From NCBI RefSeq assembly GCF_000262345.1, contig NZ_AJTQ01000257.1:1-64000 (forward strand): a stretch of 64,000 bases of DNA, written 5' to 3'. Positions 14,220 through 23,636 of the stretch are shown here, piece after piece; positions within the stretch are counted from its first letter, which is position 1, and each line of letters starts with the position of its first letter. The position numbers and the translations under genes were made by a program. The stretch comes from Streptomyces xiaopingdaonensis. GTDB lineage: Bacteria > Actinomycetota > Actinomycetes > Streptomycetales > Streptomycetaceae. The notes under the pieces are model-generated. The model made no database searches and was not told the DNA's origin. It saw only the letters and a list, made by a program, of their open reading frames with translations.

Positions 14220-16241
14220 ATGACCGCGTACCCGCACCTGCTGAGCCCGCTCGACCTCGGACACCTCACCCTGCCCAACCGCGTCGTCATGGGCTCGATG
14301 CACGTCGGCCTGGAAGAGGCGCCCGACGGCTTCGCGCGGATGGCCGCCTTCTACGCGGAGCGGGCGCGCGGCGGCGTCGGACTCATCGTGACGGGGGGCA
14401 TCGCGCCGAACGAGGCCGGACGCACTTACGACGGCGGCGCGATGCTCACGACGCCCGAGGCGGCGGCCGAGCACCGCACCGTCACCGAGGCCGTCCACGC
14501 GGCCGGGGGCCGCATCGCGCTCCAGATCCTCCACACCGGGCGCTACGCCTTCCACGAGGACCTCGTGGCACCGAGCCCCCTCAAGGCGCCGATCAGCCCC
14601 TTCACCCCGCGCGAGCTCAGCGGCGACGAAGTCGAGCGCACCGTCGAGGAGTTCGTGCGCTGCGCCGAGCTGGCGCAGCTCGCCGGGTACGACGGCGTCG
14701 AGATCATGGGTTCCGAGGGATACCTGATCAACGAGTTCGTCGCCGCGCCGACCAACCGGCGCACCGACCGCTGGGGCGGCTCCTACGAGAACCGGATGCG
14801 CTTCCCCTTGGAGATCGTGCGGCGCGTACGGGAGCGCGTCGGCGAGGAGTTCCTACTCGTCTACCGGCTCTCCATGCTCGACCTGGTGCCGGGCGGCTCG
14901 ACGATCGAGGAGGTCGTCGAACTGGCGCGGGCCGTCGAGGAGGCGGGCGCGACGCTCATCAGCACCGGCATCGGGTGGCACGAGGCGCGCGTGCCGACGA
15001 TCGTCACCTCGGTGCCGCGCGGTGCCTACACCTGGGTGACCGAGCGCGTCATGGGCGCCGTCTCCGTGCCGCTGGTGACGAGCAACCGCATCAACTCCCC
15101 TGAGACGGCGGAGGAGTTGCTCGCCTCGGGCAAGGCCGACCTCGTCTCGATGGCCCGGCCGATGCTCGCCGACCCGGAGTTCGTCGCCAAGGCCGAGGCC
15201 GGACGCCCCGAGGCGATCAACACCTGCATCGGCTGCAACCAGGCGTGCCTCGACCACACCTTCGAGCTGCGCACGAGCACCTGCCTCGTCAACCCGCGCG
15301 CCTGCCACGAGACCGAGCTGGTCCTCGCACCCACCAGGCTGCGCAAGCGGATAGGCGTCGTCGGCGCCGGGCCCGCGGGGCTCGCCTGCGCCGTCTCCGC
15401 GGCCGAGCGCGGGCACCGGGTCACGCTCTACGAGGCGGGCGAGGCGATCGGCGGCCAGCTCGACATCGCCCGACGCGTCCCCGGTAAGGAGGAGTTCGCC
15501 GAGACTCTCCGCTACTACCGCCACCGGCTCGACGAGTTGGGCGTGCAGGTGCGCCTCGGCACCCGCGCCACCGCCGAACTGCTCGCGGTCGAGGGGCACG
15601 ACGAGATCGTCCTCGCCACCGGTGTGGCTCCCCGGCGTCCGGAGATCCCCGGCCTCGACCACCCGAGCGTCGTCGGCTACCTCGACGTCCTCAGGGACGC
15701 GGCGCCCGTCGGCGAGCGGGTGGCGATCCTCGGCGCGGGCGGCATCGGCTTCGACGTCGCCGAGTACCTCACGGACCCCGGCGACGGCGCCGCCCTCGAC
15801 CCCGCGGCCTTCTTCGCGCGCTGGGGCGTCGACCCCCGCCACCGCACGCGCGGCGGCGTCGTCGCGCCCGTACGCCCCGTGCCGCCGCGGCGAGTCCACC
15901 TGATCCAGCGCAAGGCGAGCAAGGTCGGCGCCGGGCTCGGGAAGACGACGGGCTGGGTACACCGCAACGAGCTGCGCCACCGCGGCGTCACCATGGTCGC
16001 GGGCGCTGCCTACCACCGGATCGACGACGAGGGGCTGCACCTGAGCGTCGACGGCGGGAAGCAGGTGCTCCCCGTCGACACGGTCGTGCTCTGCACGGGC
16101 CAGGAGCCACGGCGCGCGCTCTACGAGGAACTGCTCGCCGACGGAGGCGAGCCGCACCTCATCGGCGGCGCCGACGTCGCCGCCGAACTCGACGCCAAGC
16201 GCGCCGTTGACCAGGGGACACGGCTTGCGGCCGCCCTCTAG
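14220..16241 (+). CDS. fadH: 2,4-dienoyl-CoA reductase-like FMN/FAD/[4Fe-4S] oxidoreductase
   Basis: A 673-residue multidomain flavoenzyme. Residues 1-~330 form an old-yellow-enzyme-type TIM barrel binding FMN. C336-x2-C339-x3-C343-x11-C355 binds a [4Fe-4S] cluster. After it come an FAD/NAD(P) two-dinucleotide-binding part with GVVGAGPAGLACA near 380-392 and a second GxGxxG (VAILGAGGIGFDVAEYL) near 500. This is the DCR/FadH layout that passes electrons from NADPH through FAD, Fe-S and FMN to an enoyl substrate. Relatives also reduce other unsaturated or trimethylamine-type substrates, so the gene name is tentative. A PadR-type regulator starts 10 nt downstream. Confidence 0.88.
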   Translation: MTAYPHLLSPLDLGHLTLPNRVVMGSMHVGLEEAPDGFARMAAFYAERARGGVGLIVTGGIAPNEAGRTYDGGAMLTTPEAAAEHRTVTEAVHAAGGRIALQILHTGRYAFHEDLVAPSPLKAPISPFTPRELSGDEVERTVEEFVRCAELAQLAGYDGVEIMGSEGYLINEFVAAPTNRRTDRWGGSYENRMRFPLEIVRRVRERVGEEFLLVYRLSMLDLVPGGSTIEEVVELARAVEEAGATLISTGIGWHEARVPTIVTSVPRGAYTWVTERVMGAVSVPLVTSNRINSPETAEELLASGKADLVSMARPMLADPEFVAKAEAGRPEAINTCIGCNQACLDHTFELRTSTCLVNPRACHETELVLAPTRLRKRIGVVGAGPAGLACAVSAAERGHRVTLYEAGEAIGGQLDIARRVPGKEEFAETLRYYRHRLDELGVQVRLGTRATAELLAVEGHDEIVLATGVAPRRPEIPGLDHPSVVGYLDVLRDAAPVGERVAILGAGGIGFDVAEYLTDPGDGAALDPAAFFARWGVDPRHRTRGGVVAPVRPVPPRRVHLIQRKASKVGAGLGKTTGWVHRNELRHRGVTMVAGAAYHRIDDEGLHLSVDGGKQVLPVDTVVLCTGQEPRRALYEELLADGGEPHLIGGADVAAELDAKRAVDQGTRLAAAL

Positions 16242-16250
16242 GATCGCCGC

Positions 16251-16790
16251 ATGTCGCTGCCGCACGCCATCCTCACCGCACTCCTGGAGAAGCCGTCCTC
16301 GGGGCTGGAGTTGACGCGGCGGTTCGACAAGTCGATCGGCTTCTTCTGGTCCGCCACCCACCAGCAGATCTACCGCGAACTGGCCCGCCTGGAGGACGCG
16401 GAACTGATCAGGGCCGTCCCGCAGCCGCCCAGCCGCGGGCAGCGCAAGGAGTACGAGGTCCTCCCGGACGGCCGCGCGGAGCTGCGCCGCTGGGTGGCCG
16501 CGGGCCAGGACCCCAGGCCCGTACGCGACCCGCTGATGGTGCGCGTACGGGCCGCCTCCGTGGTGGGGACCGAGGGGCTCGCCGCCGAACTCCACCGTCA
16601 TCTCGGCCTGCACAGAGCGCAGTTGGAGGAGTACCGGGCGATCGAGGAGCGCGACTTTCCGGTGGAGGGCGCTGCCGACGAGGACCGCCTGCTCCACGGC
16701 GTGCTGCGCGCGGGGATCGCGCAGGAGTCGTTCTGGGTGGGCTGGCTGGCGCAGATGCTCGACGAGCTGCCCCCCGAGGAGGGCGAGTAG
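16251..16790 (+). CDS. PadR-family transcriptional regulator
   Basis: A 179-residue PadR protein. The N-terminal winged helix (MSLPHAILTALLEKPSSG; ATHQQIYRELARLEDAELI) and the C-terminal dimerisation helices (DRLLHGVLRAGIAQESFWVGW) are complete. AGGA overlapping the fadH stop codon serves as its ribosome site. It is co-transcribed with the FadH-like enzyme and is the likely repressor of this operon, probably responding to a substrate or product. It ends 14 nt from the convergent response-regulator gene. Confidence 0.9.
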   Translation: MSLPHAILTALLEKPSSGLELTRRFDKSIGFFWSATHQQIYRELARLEDAELIRAVPQPPSRGQRKEYEVLPDGRAELRRWVAAGQDPRPVRDPLMVRVRAASVVGTEGLAAELHRHLGLHRAQLEEYRAIEERDFPVEGAADEDRLLHGVLRAGIAQESFWVGWLAQMLDELPPEEGE

Positions 16791-16804
16791 GAGCTCCGCC
16801 GGCG

Positions 16805-17464
16805 TCAGACGACGAGGCCCCTGCGGTACGCGTAGACGACGGCCTGGACGCGGTCGCGCAGCTCCAGCTTGGTGAGGATGCGGGAGACGAACGTCTTCAC
16901 CGTCTCCTGGCTGATCAGGAGGGACCCGGCGATCTCCCCGTTGGAGAGGCCGTCCGCGATGAGGCGGAGGACCTCCAACTCGCGCGGCGTGAGCGGGATG
17001 TCCCGCGATCCCTGCTCCGACGGCCGGATGCGCGCGGCGTACCTGCCGACGAGCTGGCGCGTCACCTCGGGGTCGATCAGCGCCGCGCCCGTGGCCACCG
17101 TCCGTATGCCGTGGAGGAGTTGGGCCGGCGGCGCGTCCTTGAGGAGGAAGCCGCTCGCCCCCGCGCGCAGCGCCTCGTAGACGTACTCGTCGAGGTTGAA
17201 CGTCGTCACCACGAGCACCTTGACGGGGTGCTGCACGCCGGCGCCCGCGAGCAGCCGGGTCGCCTGGATGCCGTCGAGCTCCGGCATCCGCACGTCCATC
17301 ACGACGACGTCGGGGCCGAGTTGCCCGGCGAGATCGACCGCCGCCCGTCCGTCCCCGCACTCCCCCGCCACCTCCAGGTCGGGCTGGGCGTCGATGATCG
17401 TCACCAGGCCGGTGCGGACGAGCACCTGGTCGTCGCAGACGAGCACCCGGGTCGGCGGGGTCAC
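16805..17464 (-). CDS. NarL/FixJ-type response regulator
   Basis: A 219-residue response regulator. The receiver domain (1-~125) has the acidic pair in VLVCDDQ and the phospho-acceptor Asp in VVVMDVRMPELDG, with Lys in FLLKD. A LuxR-type helix-turn-helix ends the protein (PLTPRELEVLRLIADGLSN, ETVKTFVSRILTKLELRDR). The GTG start overlaps the kinase stop by 4 nt, so it is coupled to and phosphorylated by that kinase. It is third in the operon CAAX protease, kinase, regulator. Confidence 0.93.
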   Translation of the reverse strand: MTPPTRVLVCDDQVLVRTGLVTIIDAQPDLEVAGECGDGRAAVDLAGQLGPDVVVMDVRMPELDGIQATRLLAGAGVQHPVKVLVVTTFNLDEYVYEALRAGASGFLLKDAPPAQLLHGIRTVATGAALIDPEVTRQLVGRYAARIRPSEQGSRDIPLTPRELEVLRLIADGLSNGEIAGSLLISQETVKTFVSRILTKLELRDRVQAVVYAYRRGLVV

Positions 17465-18615
17465 GACGGGCCGCGCGCGGGTATCCGCGCCCGTACGACG
17501 AAGCGGTCGTCCTCCCCGTGTTCCGCGCTGAAGTCGCCGCCCAGGACGTCGACCCGCTCGCGGAGCCCGGCGAGGCCGCGCCCGCTCCCTCCGGGCGAGG
17601 CGGCGGGCGGTCCCGCGCCCTCCGTGCCGACCTCCACCGAGACCTCCCTTCCGCCGTGCCGCACCTGCACCCAAGTGCGGCTGCCCCGGGCGTACTTGAG
17701 CGCGTTGGTGAGCGCCTCCTGCACGACCCGGTAGGCGACGACGTCGGCGCCGCCCGTCGACTCGGCGGGCGCCCCCTCCTCCGTGAACTCCACCGGCTGC
17801 CCGGCCTTGCGCGTCTGCTCCACGAGCGTACTCAGCCCGCCGGCCGCCGGTGTCCTCGCCTCCGCTTCGTGGCCGGGGTCGAGCAGGTCGAGCAGGTGCC
17901 GCAGGTCGGTGACGGCCCGTCGGCCGGTGTCGGTGACGGCGGTGAGGGCCTGATCGAGGCGGTCGGGCGCGGCGGTGAGGTACCGGGCCGCCTCGGCCTG
18001 CACGACCATCGCCGTCACGTGGTGGGTCACGACGTCGTGCAACTCCCGGGCGAGACGGGTGCGTTCGGCCGCGCGGGTCTCCTCGGCGACGCGGAGACGG
18101 CGTTCGGCCTCCGTCGCGCGGTAGGAGCGCAGCCACGCGCCCGCGGCCCAGACGAGGACGAGCAGCAGGTAGAACGTCACGAACTCGTGCGGCGGTTCGC
18201 CAGAGCCGAGCTCCCACAGCGCGAAGACGAGCGGCACGTACGCCGCCGACAGGGCGAGCACGACGGCGCGGCGGTGCCGCTCCAGGTACGCCCCCGCGCC
18301 CAGCAGCGCGAACGGCAGCGCGGTGGCCGCGACCGTGTGGTAGCCGCGGAGTTGGTCGCACGCGAAGCCCAACGACACCAGCGCGAGGCACACGGCCGGC
18401 CACCGTCGGAAGAAGACGAGCGGGGCGCATTGCAGGACGACGACCACGAGCGTGAACGCGTCGAAGTCGCGCGTCGGTACGCCTCCCAGCACCGTTCCGT
18501 GGCTCTCGAAGCCGGGCAGGAACGACATGGCGAAGAGCGCGAGGCCGAGCAGGAGGCACACGGCCGGGAAGCCGAAGCGGCGACAGATCTGCCGGACGCG
18601 CCGAGTATCGATCAC
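17461..18615 (-). CDS. Membrane histidine kinase (NarL-partner, HisKA_3 type)
   Basis: A 384-residue sensor kinase. Four or more membrane helices occupy residues ~15-165. A HisKA_3 dimerisation domain carries the phospho-acceptor His in RTRLARELHDVVTHHVTAMV. A HATPase_c domain has the N-box VVQEALTNALKYARG and a G-rich GRGLAGLRERV. The extracytoplasmic loops are short, so the stimulus is probably sensed in the membrane. The GTG start overlaps the stop of the CAAX protease gene, and its own stop overlaps the response regulator start, giving strict 1:1:1 coupling. Confidence 0.92.
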   Translation of the reverse strand: MIDTRRVRQICRRFGFPAVCLLLGLALFAMSFLPGFESHGTVLGGVPTRDFDAFTLVVVVLQCAPLVFFRRWPAVCLALVSLGFACDQLRGYHTVAATALPFALLGAGAYLERHRRAVVLALSAAYVPLVFALWELGSGEPPHEFVTFYLLLVLVWAAGAWLRSYRATEAERRLRVAEETRAAERTRLARELHDVVTHHVTAMVVQAEAARYLTAAPDRLDQALTAVTDTGRRAVTDLRHLLDLLDPGHEAEARTPAAGGLSTLVEQTRKAGQPVEFTEEGAPAESTGGADVVAYRVVQEALTNALKYARGSRTWVQVRHGGREVSVEVGTEGAGPPAASPGGSGRGLAGLRERVDVLGGDFSAEHGEDDRFVVRARIPARGPS

Positions 18616-19448
18616 CGGGGGAGCGTAATGGAGGTGTCGGCGTCCGCGGCACGGCGGCGTCGCGGCACCAGGTGGCCGCGACGGCGGGCGAGCCAGAGGA
18701 ACGCCAGGGTGACCAGGACGCCGAAGAGCACCGAGTACACGCTGCCCTCGGGGCCGAAGTCGCCCCCCGTGAGCAGCACGGGGCCCGAGGTCGACGAGTC
18801 CAGCAGCCCCTGCGGGGTGTCGTTCCCCGAGACCTCGGTGCTGAACAGGGCGCCCGCGGCGAAGTTCCAGCCGAAGTGGACGCCGATCGGCACCCACAGG
18901 TTGCGGGTGGCCACGTACGCGGCGGCGAGCATGCCGCCGGCCTCCACGGCGATGCACAGGGCGCCCCACAGACCGGCGTTGGGGTTGAGCAGATGCGAGA
19001 GGCCGAAGAGGACGGCGGTGAGCAGCAGCGCGATCCACGTGCCCGCACGCTCCTCGACGATCCGGAACAGGACGCCGCGGAACAGCACCTCCTCCGTCGC
19101 GGCGGCGGCCGCCATGAAGCCGACCAGCCCCACGGCGCCCGTCACCGAGCCGATCCCGGCGACCTCGTAGTACCCGGCGGCCGCAAGGTTGGTCATGACG
19201 GCCCCGAACATCACGACGCCGATCAGCGTCCCCCGGCCGAGCGCGGGCCAGGCCCCCGCCCGGTCCACCTCCGTGACGGCGCGGCGCTCGGTCTTCCGCA
19301 CCACCCACCCGTAGACGAGCACCGAGACCACGGCCGTCAGGAGACCCAGGGCGAGCGTGAGCCACCAGTTCCCCTCCACCGCCGCGACGCCCTGCCCACC
19401 GACGAAGGCGACCGCCACCACGGCCGCCAACTGCCACACCAGTCTCAC
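18612..19448 (-). CDS. CPBP-family intramembrane metalloprotease (CAAX/Abi)
   Basis: A 278-residue membrane protein with about seven spans. The CPBP signature is complete: E-E-x3-R (ATEEVLFRGVLF), F-x3-H (FGLSHLLN) and H-x3-N (GVHFGWNF). These form a metal site for intramembrane proteolysis or, in relatives, for prenyl-protein processing and bacteriocin self-immunity. The GTG at 19448 has GGAGGAGG 4 nt upstream. It leads an operon with a two-component system, suggesting it processes a membrane signal for, or is controlled by, that system. The target is unknown. Confidence 0.88.
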   Translation of the reverse strand: MRLVWQLAAVVAVAFVGGQGVAAVEGNWWLTLALGLLTAVVSVLVYGWVVRKTERRAVTEVDRAGAWPALGRGTLIGVVMFGAVMTNLAAAGYYEVAGIGSVTGAVGLVGFMAAAAATEEVLFRGVLFRIVEERAGTWIALLLTAVLFGLSHLLNPNAGLWGALCIAVEAGGMLAAAYVATRNLWVPIGVHFGWNFAAGALFSTEVSGNDTPQGLLDSSTSGPVLLTGGDFGPEGSVYSVLFGVLVTLAFLWLARRRGHLVPRRRRAADADTSITLPR

Positions 19449-19678
19449 TCGTCCTCCTCCACCCGCTCCGCGGCAGGGGCGCCGCGTGCCACGGACGCTA
19501 CGGATCGGCCGCCCGGGAATCGTCACCGTCCGGTGGACACTTGCGCGTAGCTCGCGCGGGGGACGGTGCCGGGCGTCCTCCAACAGCCCGACATCCATGG
19601 ACACTTCGCACGTTGCCGTACCCGTGGCCTCCCGAAGGGGAATAGTGGGGGAAGTCGAAAAGCGGCGAAGGGGAGCGT

Positions 19679-21079
19679 ATGGAGACGTCGGCGAGAGAGC
19701 GGCACGCGGTGGTGATCGGCGGAAGCATCGCGGGGCTGCTCGCGGCCCGCGTGCTCGCGGACCACGCGGAACGGGTGACGCTCGTGGAGCGGGACCGCCC
19801 GCCCGCGACGGGCGAACCGCGCGCCGGTGTCCCGCAGGACCGGCACCTCCATGTGCTCCTGGAGGGCGGCCGGTCGGCTCTCGAAACCCTCCTGCCCGGC
19901 GTGACACGCGAGTTGGAGGAGCAGGGCTCGCCCCGAGTGGGCATCCCGCGCGACGTGCTGCAATGGCAGGGAGGCGGCTGGCTCCGGCGGAGCGCCAACA
20001 CCTCCTCCTACTTCACCGGGCACCGCCCGCGCCTCGAACGGCTCGTGCGTGCAAGGGTGTCGGCCGACCCTCGCATCGAACTCCTGGAGAGCACCGAGGT
20101 GGTGGGGCTGGAGGGCGACGCCTCGCGGGTCCGCGGCGTCCTGCTGCGTCGGCGCGGCTCCTCCGCGCGGCGGGAGACGAGGGCGCTCGCCGCCGACCTC
20201 GTCGTCGACGCGTCGGGGCGCGGCTCGAAGGCCGCCGCGTGGATGGCCGCGCTCGGCGCCGAGCCGCCGCACGAGGAGGTGATCGACACCGGTCTCGCCT
20301 ACGCGACGCGGATCTACCGCCACCGCTCGGCGGACGACGTCGCCGACTGCCTCGGCTACTACTTCGTCCCCGACGGCACCCGGCCGCACGGCGGTGTGAT
20401 CATGCCGATCGAGGACGGGCGCCACCTGGTGACCTTCTCCGGGCTGCGGGACGACCAACCGCCCGTCGACGAGGACGGGTTCGAGGAGTACGCGCACCGG
20501 CTGCCCCACTCGGTGCTCGCCGAGTGGCTCGCCGGGGCGGAACCTCTCTCGCCGGTCTACGGCTTCCGCAGCACCGCCAACGTCCGCCGCAGGTACGACC
20601 TTCCGGGACGGCGTCCGGCCGGGTTCCTCGCCGTCGGGGACGCGCTGTGCACCTTCAACCCGATCTACGGGCAGGGGATGTCCGTCGCCGCGTTCTGCGC
20701 CACCGCCCTGCGCGACGCGCTCGCGCACCCGCGGCGCACACCGTCCACGCGGCGCGTGCAGCGGGCGCTTCTCGCCGCCTCCGCGCAGGCGTGGACGATC
20801 TGCGCCGGCGCCGACAAGGCGATGCCGGGCGCGACGGGCAACGCGCTCGGCTCCACGGCGGCCGACCGCCTCGCCGGCTGGTACCTGCGGCGCGTCCAGG
20901 ACCGCTCGAAGGCCGACTCCGTAGTCGGCGCCGCTTTCCGCGGCGTGCTCGCCCTCGACAAGCCCCTCACCGCGCTCTTCGCCCCCGCCGTCCTGCGGGC
21001 CGCGCTCTTCGACCGGGTGCGCGAGGGCCCCGCGGCGCCGCCGCTCGCGCCGGAGGACGTGGCGCGGGTCGCCCCGTAG
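19679..21079 (+). CDS. FAD-dependent monooxygenase/halogenase-like oxidoreductase
   Basis: A 466-residue flavoprotein of the p-hydroxybenzoate-hydroxylase superfamily. The N-terminal Rossmann motif is VVIGGSIAGLLAARVLADHA followed by the acidic VTLVERD. The second FAD motif is FLAVGDALCTFNPIYGQGMS (residues ~318-337). The mid region carries a DG-like VVDASGRGSKAAAW motif. Related streptomycete proteins are annotated as FAD-dependent oxidoreductases near natural-product genes, but no biosynthetic partner lies next to it here. It is transcribed divergently from the CAAX operon. ATG 19679 is preceded by AAGGGGAG. Confidence 0.85.
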   Translation: METSARERHAVVIGGSIAGLLAARVLADHAERVTLVERDRPPATGEPRAGVPQDRHLHVLLEGGRSALETLLPGVTRELEEQGSPRVGIPRDVLQWQGGGWLRRSANTSSYFTGHRPRLERLVRARVSADPRIELLESTEVVGLEGDASRVRGVLLRRRGSSARRETRALAADLVVDASGRGSKAAAWMAALGAEPPHEEVIDTGLAYATRIYRHRSADDVADCLGYYFVPDGTRPHGGVIMPIEDGRHLVTFSGLRDDQPPVDEDGFEEYAHRLPHSVLAEWLAGAEPLSPVYGFRSTANVRRRYDLPGRRPAGFLAVGDALCTFNPIYGQGMSVAAFCATALRDALAHPRRTPSTRRVQRALLAASAQAWTICAGADKAMPGATGNALGSTAADRLAGWYLRRVQDRSKADSVVGAAFRGVLALDKPLTALFAPAVLRAALFDRVREGPAAPPLAPEDVARVAP

Positions 21080-21164
21080 CGGGGCAAGCGGGGCAGCGGG
21101 GTACCGTCGCCGACGGCAGGCAGCCGTCCCGGCCCGCCTGCGACGAGAGGTGAAGGAGGGTCCC

Positions 21165-22523
21165 GTGCCCGCACGGCGGAGCGTCCAGGAGCCGCGCCCG
21201 GCGAGCGCGGGGTCACCCGGCGGTGCGCCGGGGACGGCCTCGCTGCCCTGGGTCTGGGAGCGCCCCTGCGTGCTGCTCAAGCACGGCGAGGTCTTCCTCA
21301 GGGGCCGCAACCGCGCCCTCTTCGAGGAGCGGCTGCTCGCCAACCTCCGCACCGCGCTCGACCGGCTCGACGGGCGGACGTGGATCAGGAAGGGCCGCAG
21401 CGTCACCTTCGTCGGCGGAGAGGTGCCGGGTGACGTACTCCTCGCCGCGGTGCGGCGGGTCGTCGGCTTCGGCGTGGTGCAGCCCGCGCTGCGGATCGCC
21501 GGGGGGCAGGAGGAGATCGAGGCGGCCGCCGCCGAGGTGCTCGGCGTCCTGCGGGCCGAGCGCGGCCGGTTCAGCTTCGCGGTCCGCGCCAAGCGCAGGG
21601 ACCGCGCCTTCCCGCTCACCTCGACGCAGCTCGCCGCCGCCGTCGGCGCGCGCGTGCAGGGGGAGTTGGGCCTCCCCGTCGACCTCTCCTCGCCCGACGT
21701 CGAGCTGCGCGTGGAGGTCGAGCGCGGGGAGAGCTACCTGAGCTGGCGCCGGCTCCGCGGGCTCGAGGGGCTGCCGGTCGGCACGAGCGGCCGGGCGCTC
21801 GCGCTCCTCTCCGGCGGGTACGACTCGCCCGTCGCCGCGCACCGCGCCATGCGCCGCGGCCTCCGCTGCGACTTCGTCCACTTCACGGGCGCCCCCTACA
21901 CCGACCCCTCCTCCGCGTACAAGGCGTACGCGCTCGCCCGCGAGCTCAACGCCTACCAGCCGGCCGCCCGCCTCCACGTCGTCCCGATGGGCCGCGCGCA
22001 GAAGCAGCTTGCCATCGCCGGCGCCGGGCGCGTCCAGGTCGTCGCACAGCGCAGGCTGATGGTGCGCGCCGCCTCCGTCCTCGCGCGCGACCTCGGCGCC
22101 GACGCGCTGGTCACGGGAGACAGCCTCGGCCAGGTGGCGAGCCAGACGGTCGCCAACCTCGCCGCCGTCGACGAGGCCGCCACGCTCCCCGTGCTCCGCC
22201 CGCTGCTGGGCTGGGAGAAGCAGGAGATCATCAACGAGGCGACCGCGATCGGCACCGCACAGATCTCCGTCCTCCCCGACGAGGACTGCTGCGGCCTGCT
22301 CGCCCCACCCCGGGTGACCACCAAGGCCCACGCCGGCGAGCTCCAACGGGTGGAACGGCGACTGGAGTTGGACGAGGTGGTCGAGGAGCTGCTCGCGGGG
22401 GCGCAGTGCCTCAGTCCGGGGGCGCCTGGTGCGCCGGGGGCGGTCGGTGCGCCGGCGGTCGAGGGGGCGCGCCCGGGGCAGAGCTCGGCGGTCACTTCCA
22501 CGCCCACGACCGCTACGTCGTGA
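21165..22523 (+). CDS. thiI: tRNA 4-thiouridine synthetase ThiI
   Basis: A 452-residue enzyme. An N-terminal ferredoxin-like plus THUMP domain binds tRNA. A PP-loop adenylation domain has the motif LALLSGGYDSPVAAHRA near residue 213. The conserved late segment DCCGLLAPPRVTTKA is present, but there is no C-terminal rhodanese domain, as is usual outside Enterobacteria. It should adenylate U8 of tRNA and insert sulfur supplied by a cysteine desulfurase, which is not encoded here. GTG at 21165 follows GAAGGAGGG. The last ~45 residues are Gly/Ala/Pro-rich and poorly conserved. Confidence 0.9.
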   Translation: MPARRSVQEPRPASAGSPGGAPGTASLPWVWERPCVLLKHGEVFLRGRNRALFEERLLANLRTALDRLDGRTWIRKGRSVTFVGGEVPGDVLLAAVRRVVGFGVVQPALRIAGGQEEIEAAAAEVLGVLRAERGRFSFAVRAKRRDRAFPLTSTQLAAAVGARVQGELGLPVDLSSPDVELRVEVERGESYLSWRRLRGLEGLPVGTSGRALALLSGGYDSPVAAHRAMRRGLRCDFVHFTGAPYTDPSSAYKAYALARELNAYQPAARLHVVPMGRAQKQLAIAGAGRVQVVAQRRLMVRAASVLARDLGADALVTGDSLGQVASQTVANLAAVDEAATLPVLRPLLGWEKQEIINEATAIGTAQISVLPDEDCCGLLAPPRVTTKAHAGELQRVERRLELDEVVEELLAGAQCLSPGAPGAPGAVGAPAVEGARPGQSSAVTSTPTTATS

Positions 22524-23162
22524 TCAAGAGCAGCCCTCATCCAACCGGGTCCGACTGTCCACCATCACCTCGCGGGGGACACGTCTCCGCCGCCCCGCCC
22601 CGGCGTCTCCACGGCACCGCACAGCTCCGCGAGATGCTGATCGCGTTCCGGACGCAGCCGCCGCACATCCGCTCCGTACGCTCCAGCACCGCAGCGAGCC
22701 GCCCGCCCAGCCGGGCGAAGCCCGCGTCCGGACACCGTCCAGCCGCTCCAGCTCGACCGCGACGGTCGCCTCTTCCGCCACTGGGCCCCGGCAGCGACCG
22801 CGTTGGCGGACACCTCCGCGCCTGTGGGGAGCAACGACCTGCTGCTCAGTAGGTGCTTTGCGACGTTGTCACGGAATGGGCCCGCCTGCCCCTGGAGTTC
22901 AGGGGTTCACCGCATCGGCCTCCGTACCTCTGCGGCAGCTCCTTCCGGTTGGCTCGGACGACTCCAACTCGCCGTACCGAGGGCGCACTTGGGTGAGGAC
23001 CGGGGCTGCCCGTCCTCGGGCACGAGTGCGCGGCCGTGGACGGGGCACAGCCCGCGGCGTCCGACTCCCGTGCGACCGCGGTCCCCACGGCCCGCGGGCC
23101 CCGTCGCTCGGCCTTGCGACACCCGCGCCTCCGGCCGCCCGGAGGCCGAACGCCCTGCCGTC
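22524..23162. other. Long intergenic stretch, no supported gene
   Basis: About 640 nt between thiI and the DUF6233-like gene. Every frame on both strands is open in places, as expected at this GC, but none shows family motifs. A minus-strand frame at 22907-23122 contains a C-x2-H...C pattern that could be a decayed small protein. I see no tRNA, repeat or clear promoter. It may be degenerate former coding DNA. Confidence 0.4.
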
Positions 23163-23636
23163 TCACGGTAGTTGCCCGAGCAGCGGCCGGTCCGGCCGGC
23201 AGACCTCGCACGGTTCGGTGTGCGGGTCGCGTGCCAGGCGGTGGGCTGTCGCCGTGGTGACGGGGGTGGCGGACGGGTCGGCCTGCCAGCAGTCGCGGCG
23301 GTGCAGCCGGTGCGAGGGGAGATGGTCGTGGTGCTGCCGGAGCCGTTGGAGGAGCCACTGCCGTCCGGCGACCGCGCCTTCGGTGGGGAGCGCGGTGTAG
23401 TCCTCGCCGGGGATCGGGGTGAGCGTCTCCGCGGGTGCCGTGAAGGCGGTCGGCTGCGCCGCAGCGCGGCTGCCCCCGCAGGTGTCGTGGCGGGCGGGCA
23501 GGATCGCCTCGCACTCGTACCACCAGCGGCCGTCGGGCGCGCGGGTGCGGGCCGTCACGACGACGTCGAGCTCCTGGCTGTCGGGCAGGACGCACCGGGC
23601 CCACGGCCCCGCCCGCTCGTGCCACTCGCTCTCCAT
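23163..23636 (-). CDS. DUF6233-like small protein
   Basis: A 157-residue protein starting MESEWHERAGPWARC. The C-terminal third has HRLHRRDCW followed by CEVCRPDRPL, a Cys/His arrangement seen in DUF6233 proteins of streptomycetes and able to hold a zinc ion. The middle (PTAFTAPAETLTPIPGEDY) is conserved in the same group. It is probably cytoplasmic. The family match is from memory. ATG 23636 was chosen over a start 23 codons upstream because the conserved region begins there. No partner gene is evident. Confidence 0.75.
   Translation of the reverse strand: MESEWHERAGPWARCVLPDSQELDVVVTARTRAPDGRWWYECEAILPARHDTCGGSRAAAQPTAFTAPAETLTPIPGEDYTALPTEGAVAGRQWLLQRLRQHHDHLPSHRLHRRDCWQADPSATPVTTATAHRLARDPHTEPCEVCRPDRPLLGQLP

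Noticed and set aside
12174..14555. A 793-codon open frame on the minus strand
   Set aside because: Most of it is antisense to the clear ArAE gene at 12801-14042 and has His/Arg/Gln-rich shadow composition. Only its low-coordinate end belongs to the methyltransferase pseudogene.
14853..17360. An 835-codon open frame on the minus strand
   Set aside because: It overlaps the FadH-like, PadR and response regulator genes in the wrong frame or strand. The composition is shadow-like and no motif is present.
22565..22834. Minus-strand frames after thiI, e.g. VRRLRPERDQHLAELCGAVE
   Set aside because: Weak protein-like stretches, but no consistent frame or recognised domain; treated as part of a non-coding or degenerate region.
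22907..23122. 71-codon minus-strand frame with CPVHGRALV and a later Cys
   Set aside because: Could be a zinc-ribbon relic, but there is no ribosome site, no partner and no convincing family match.
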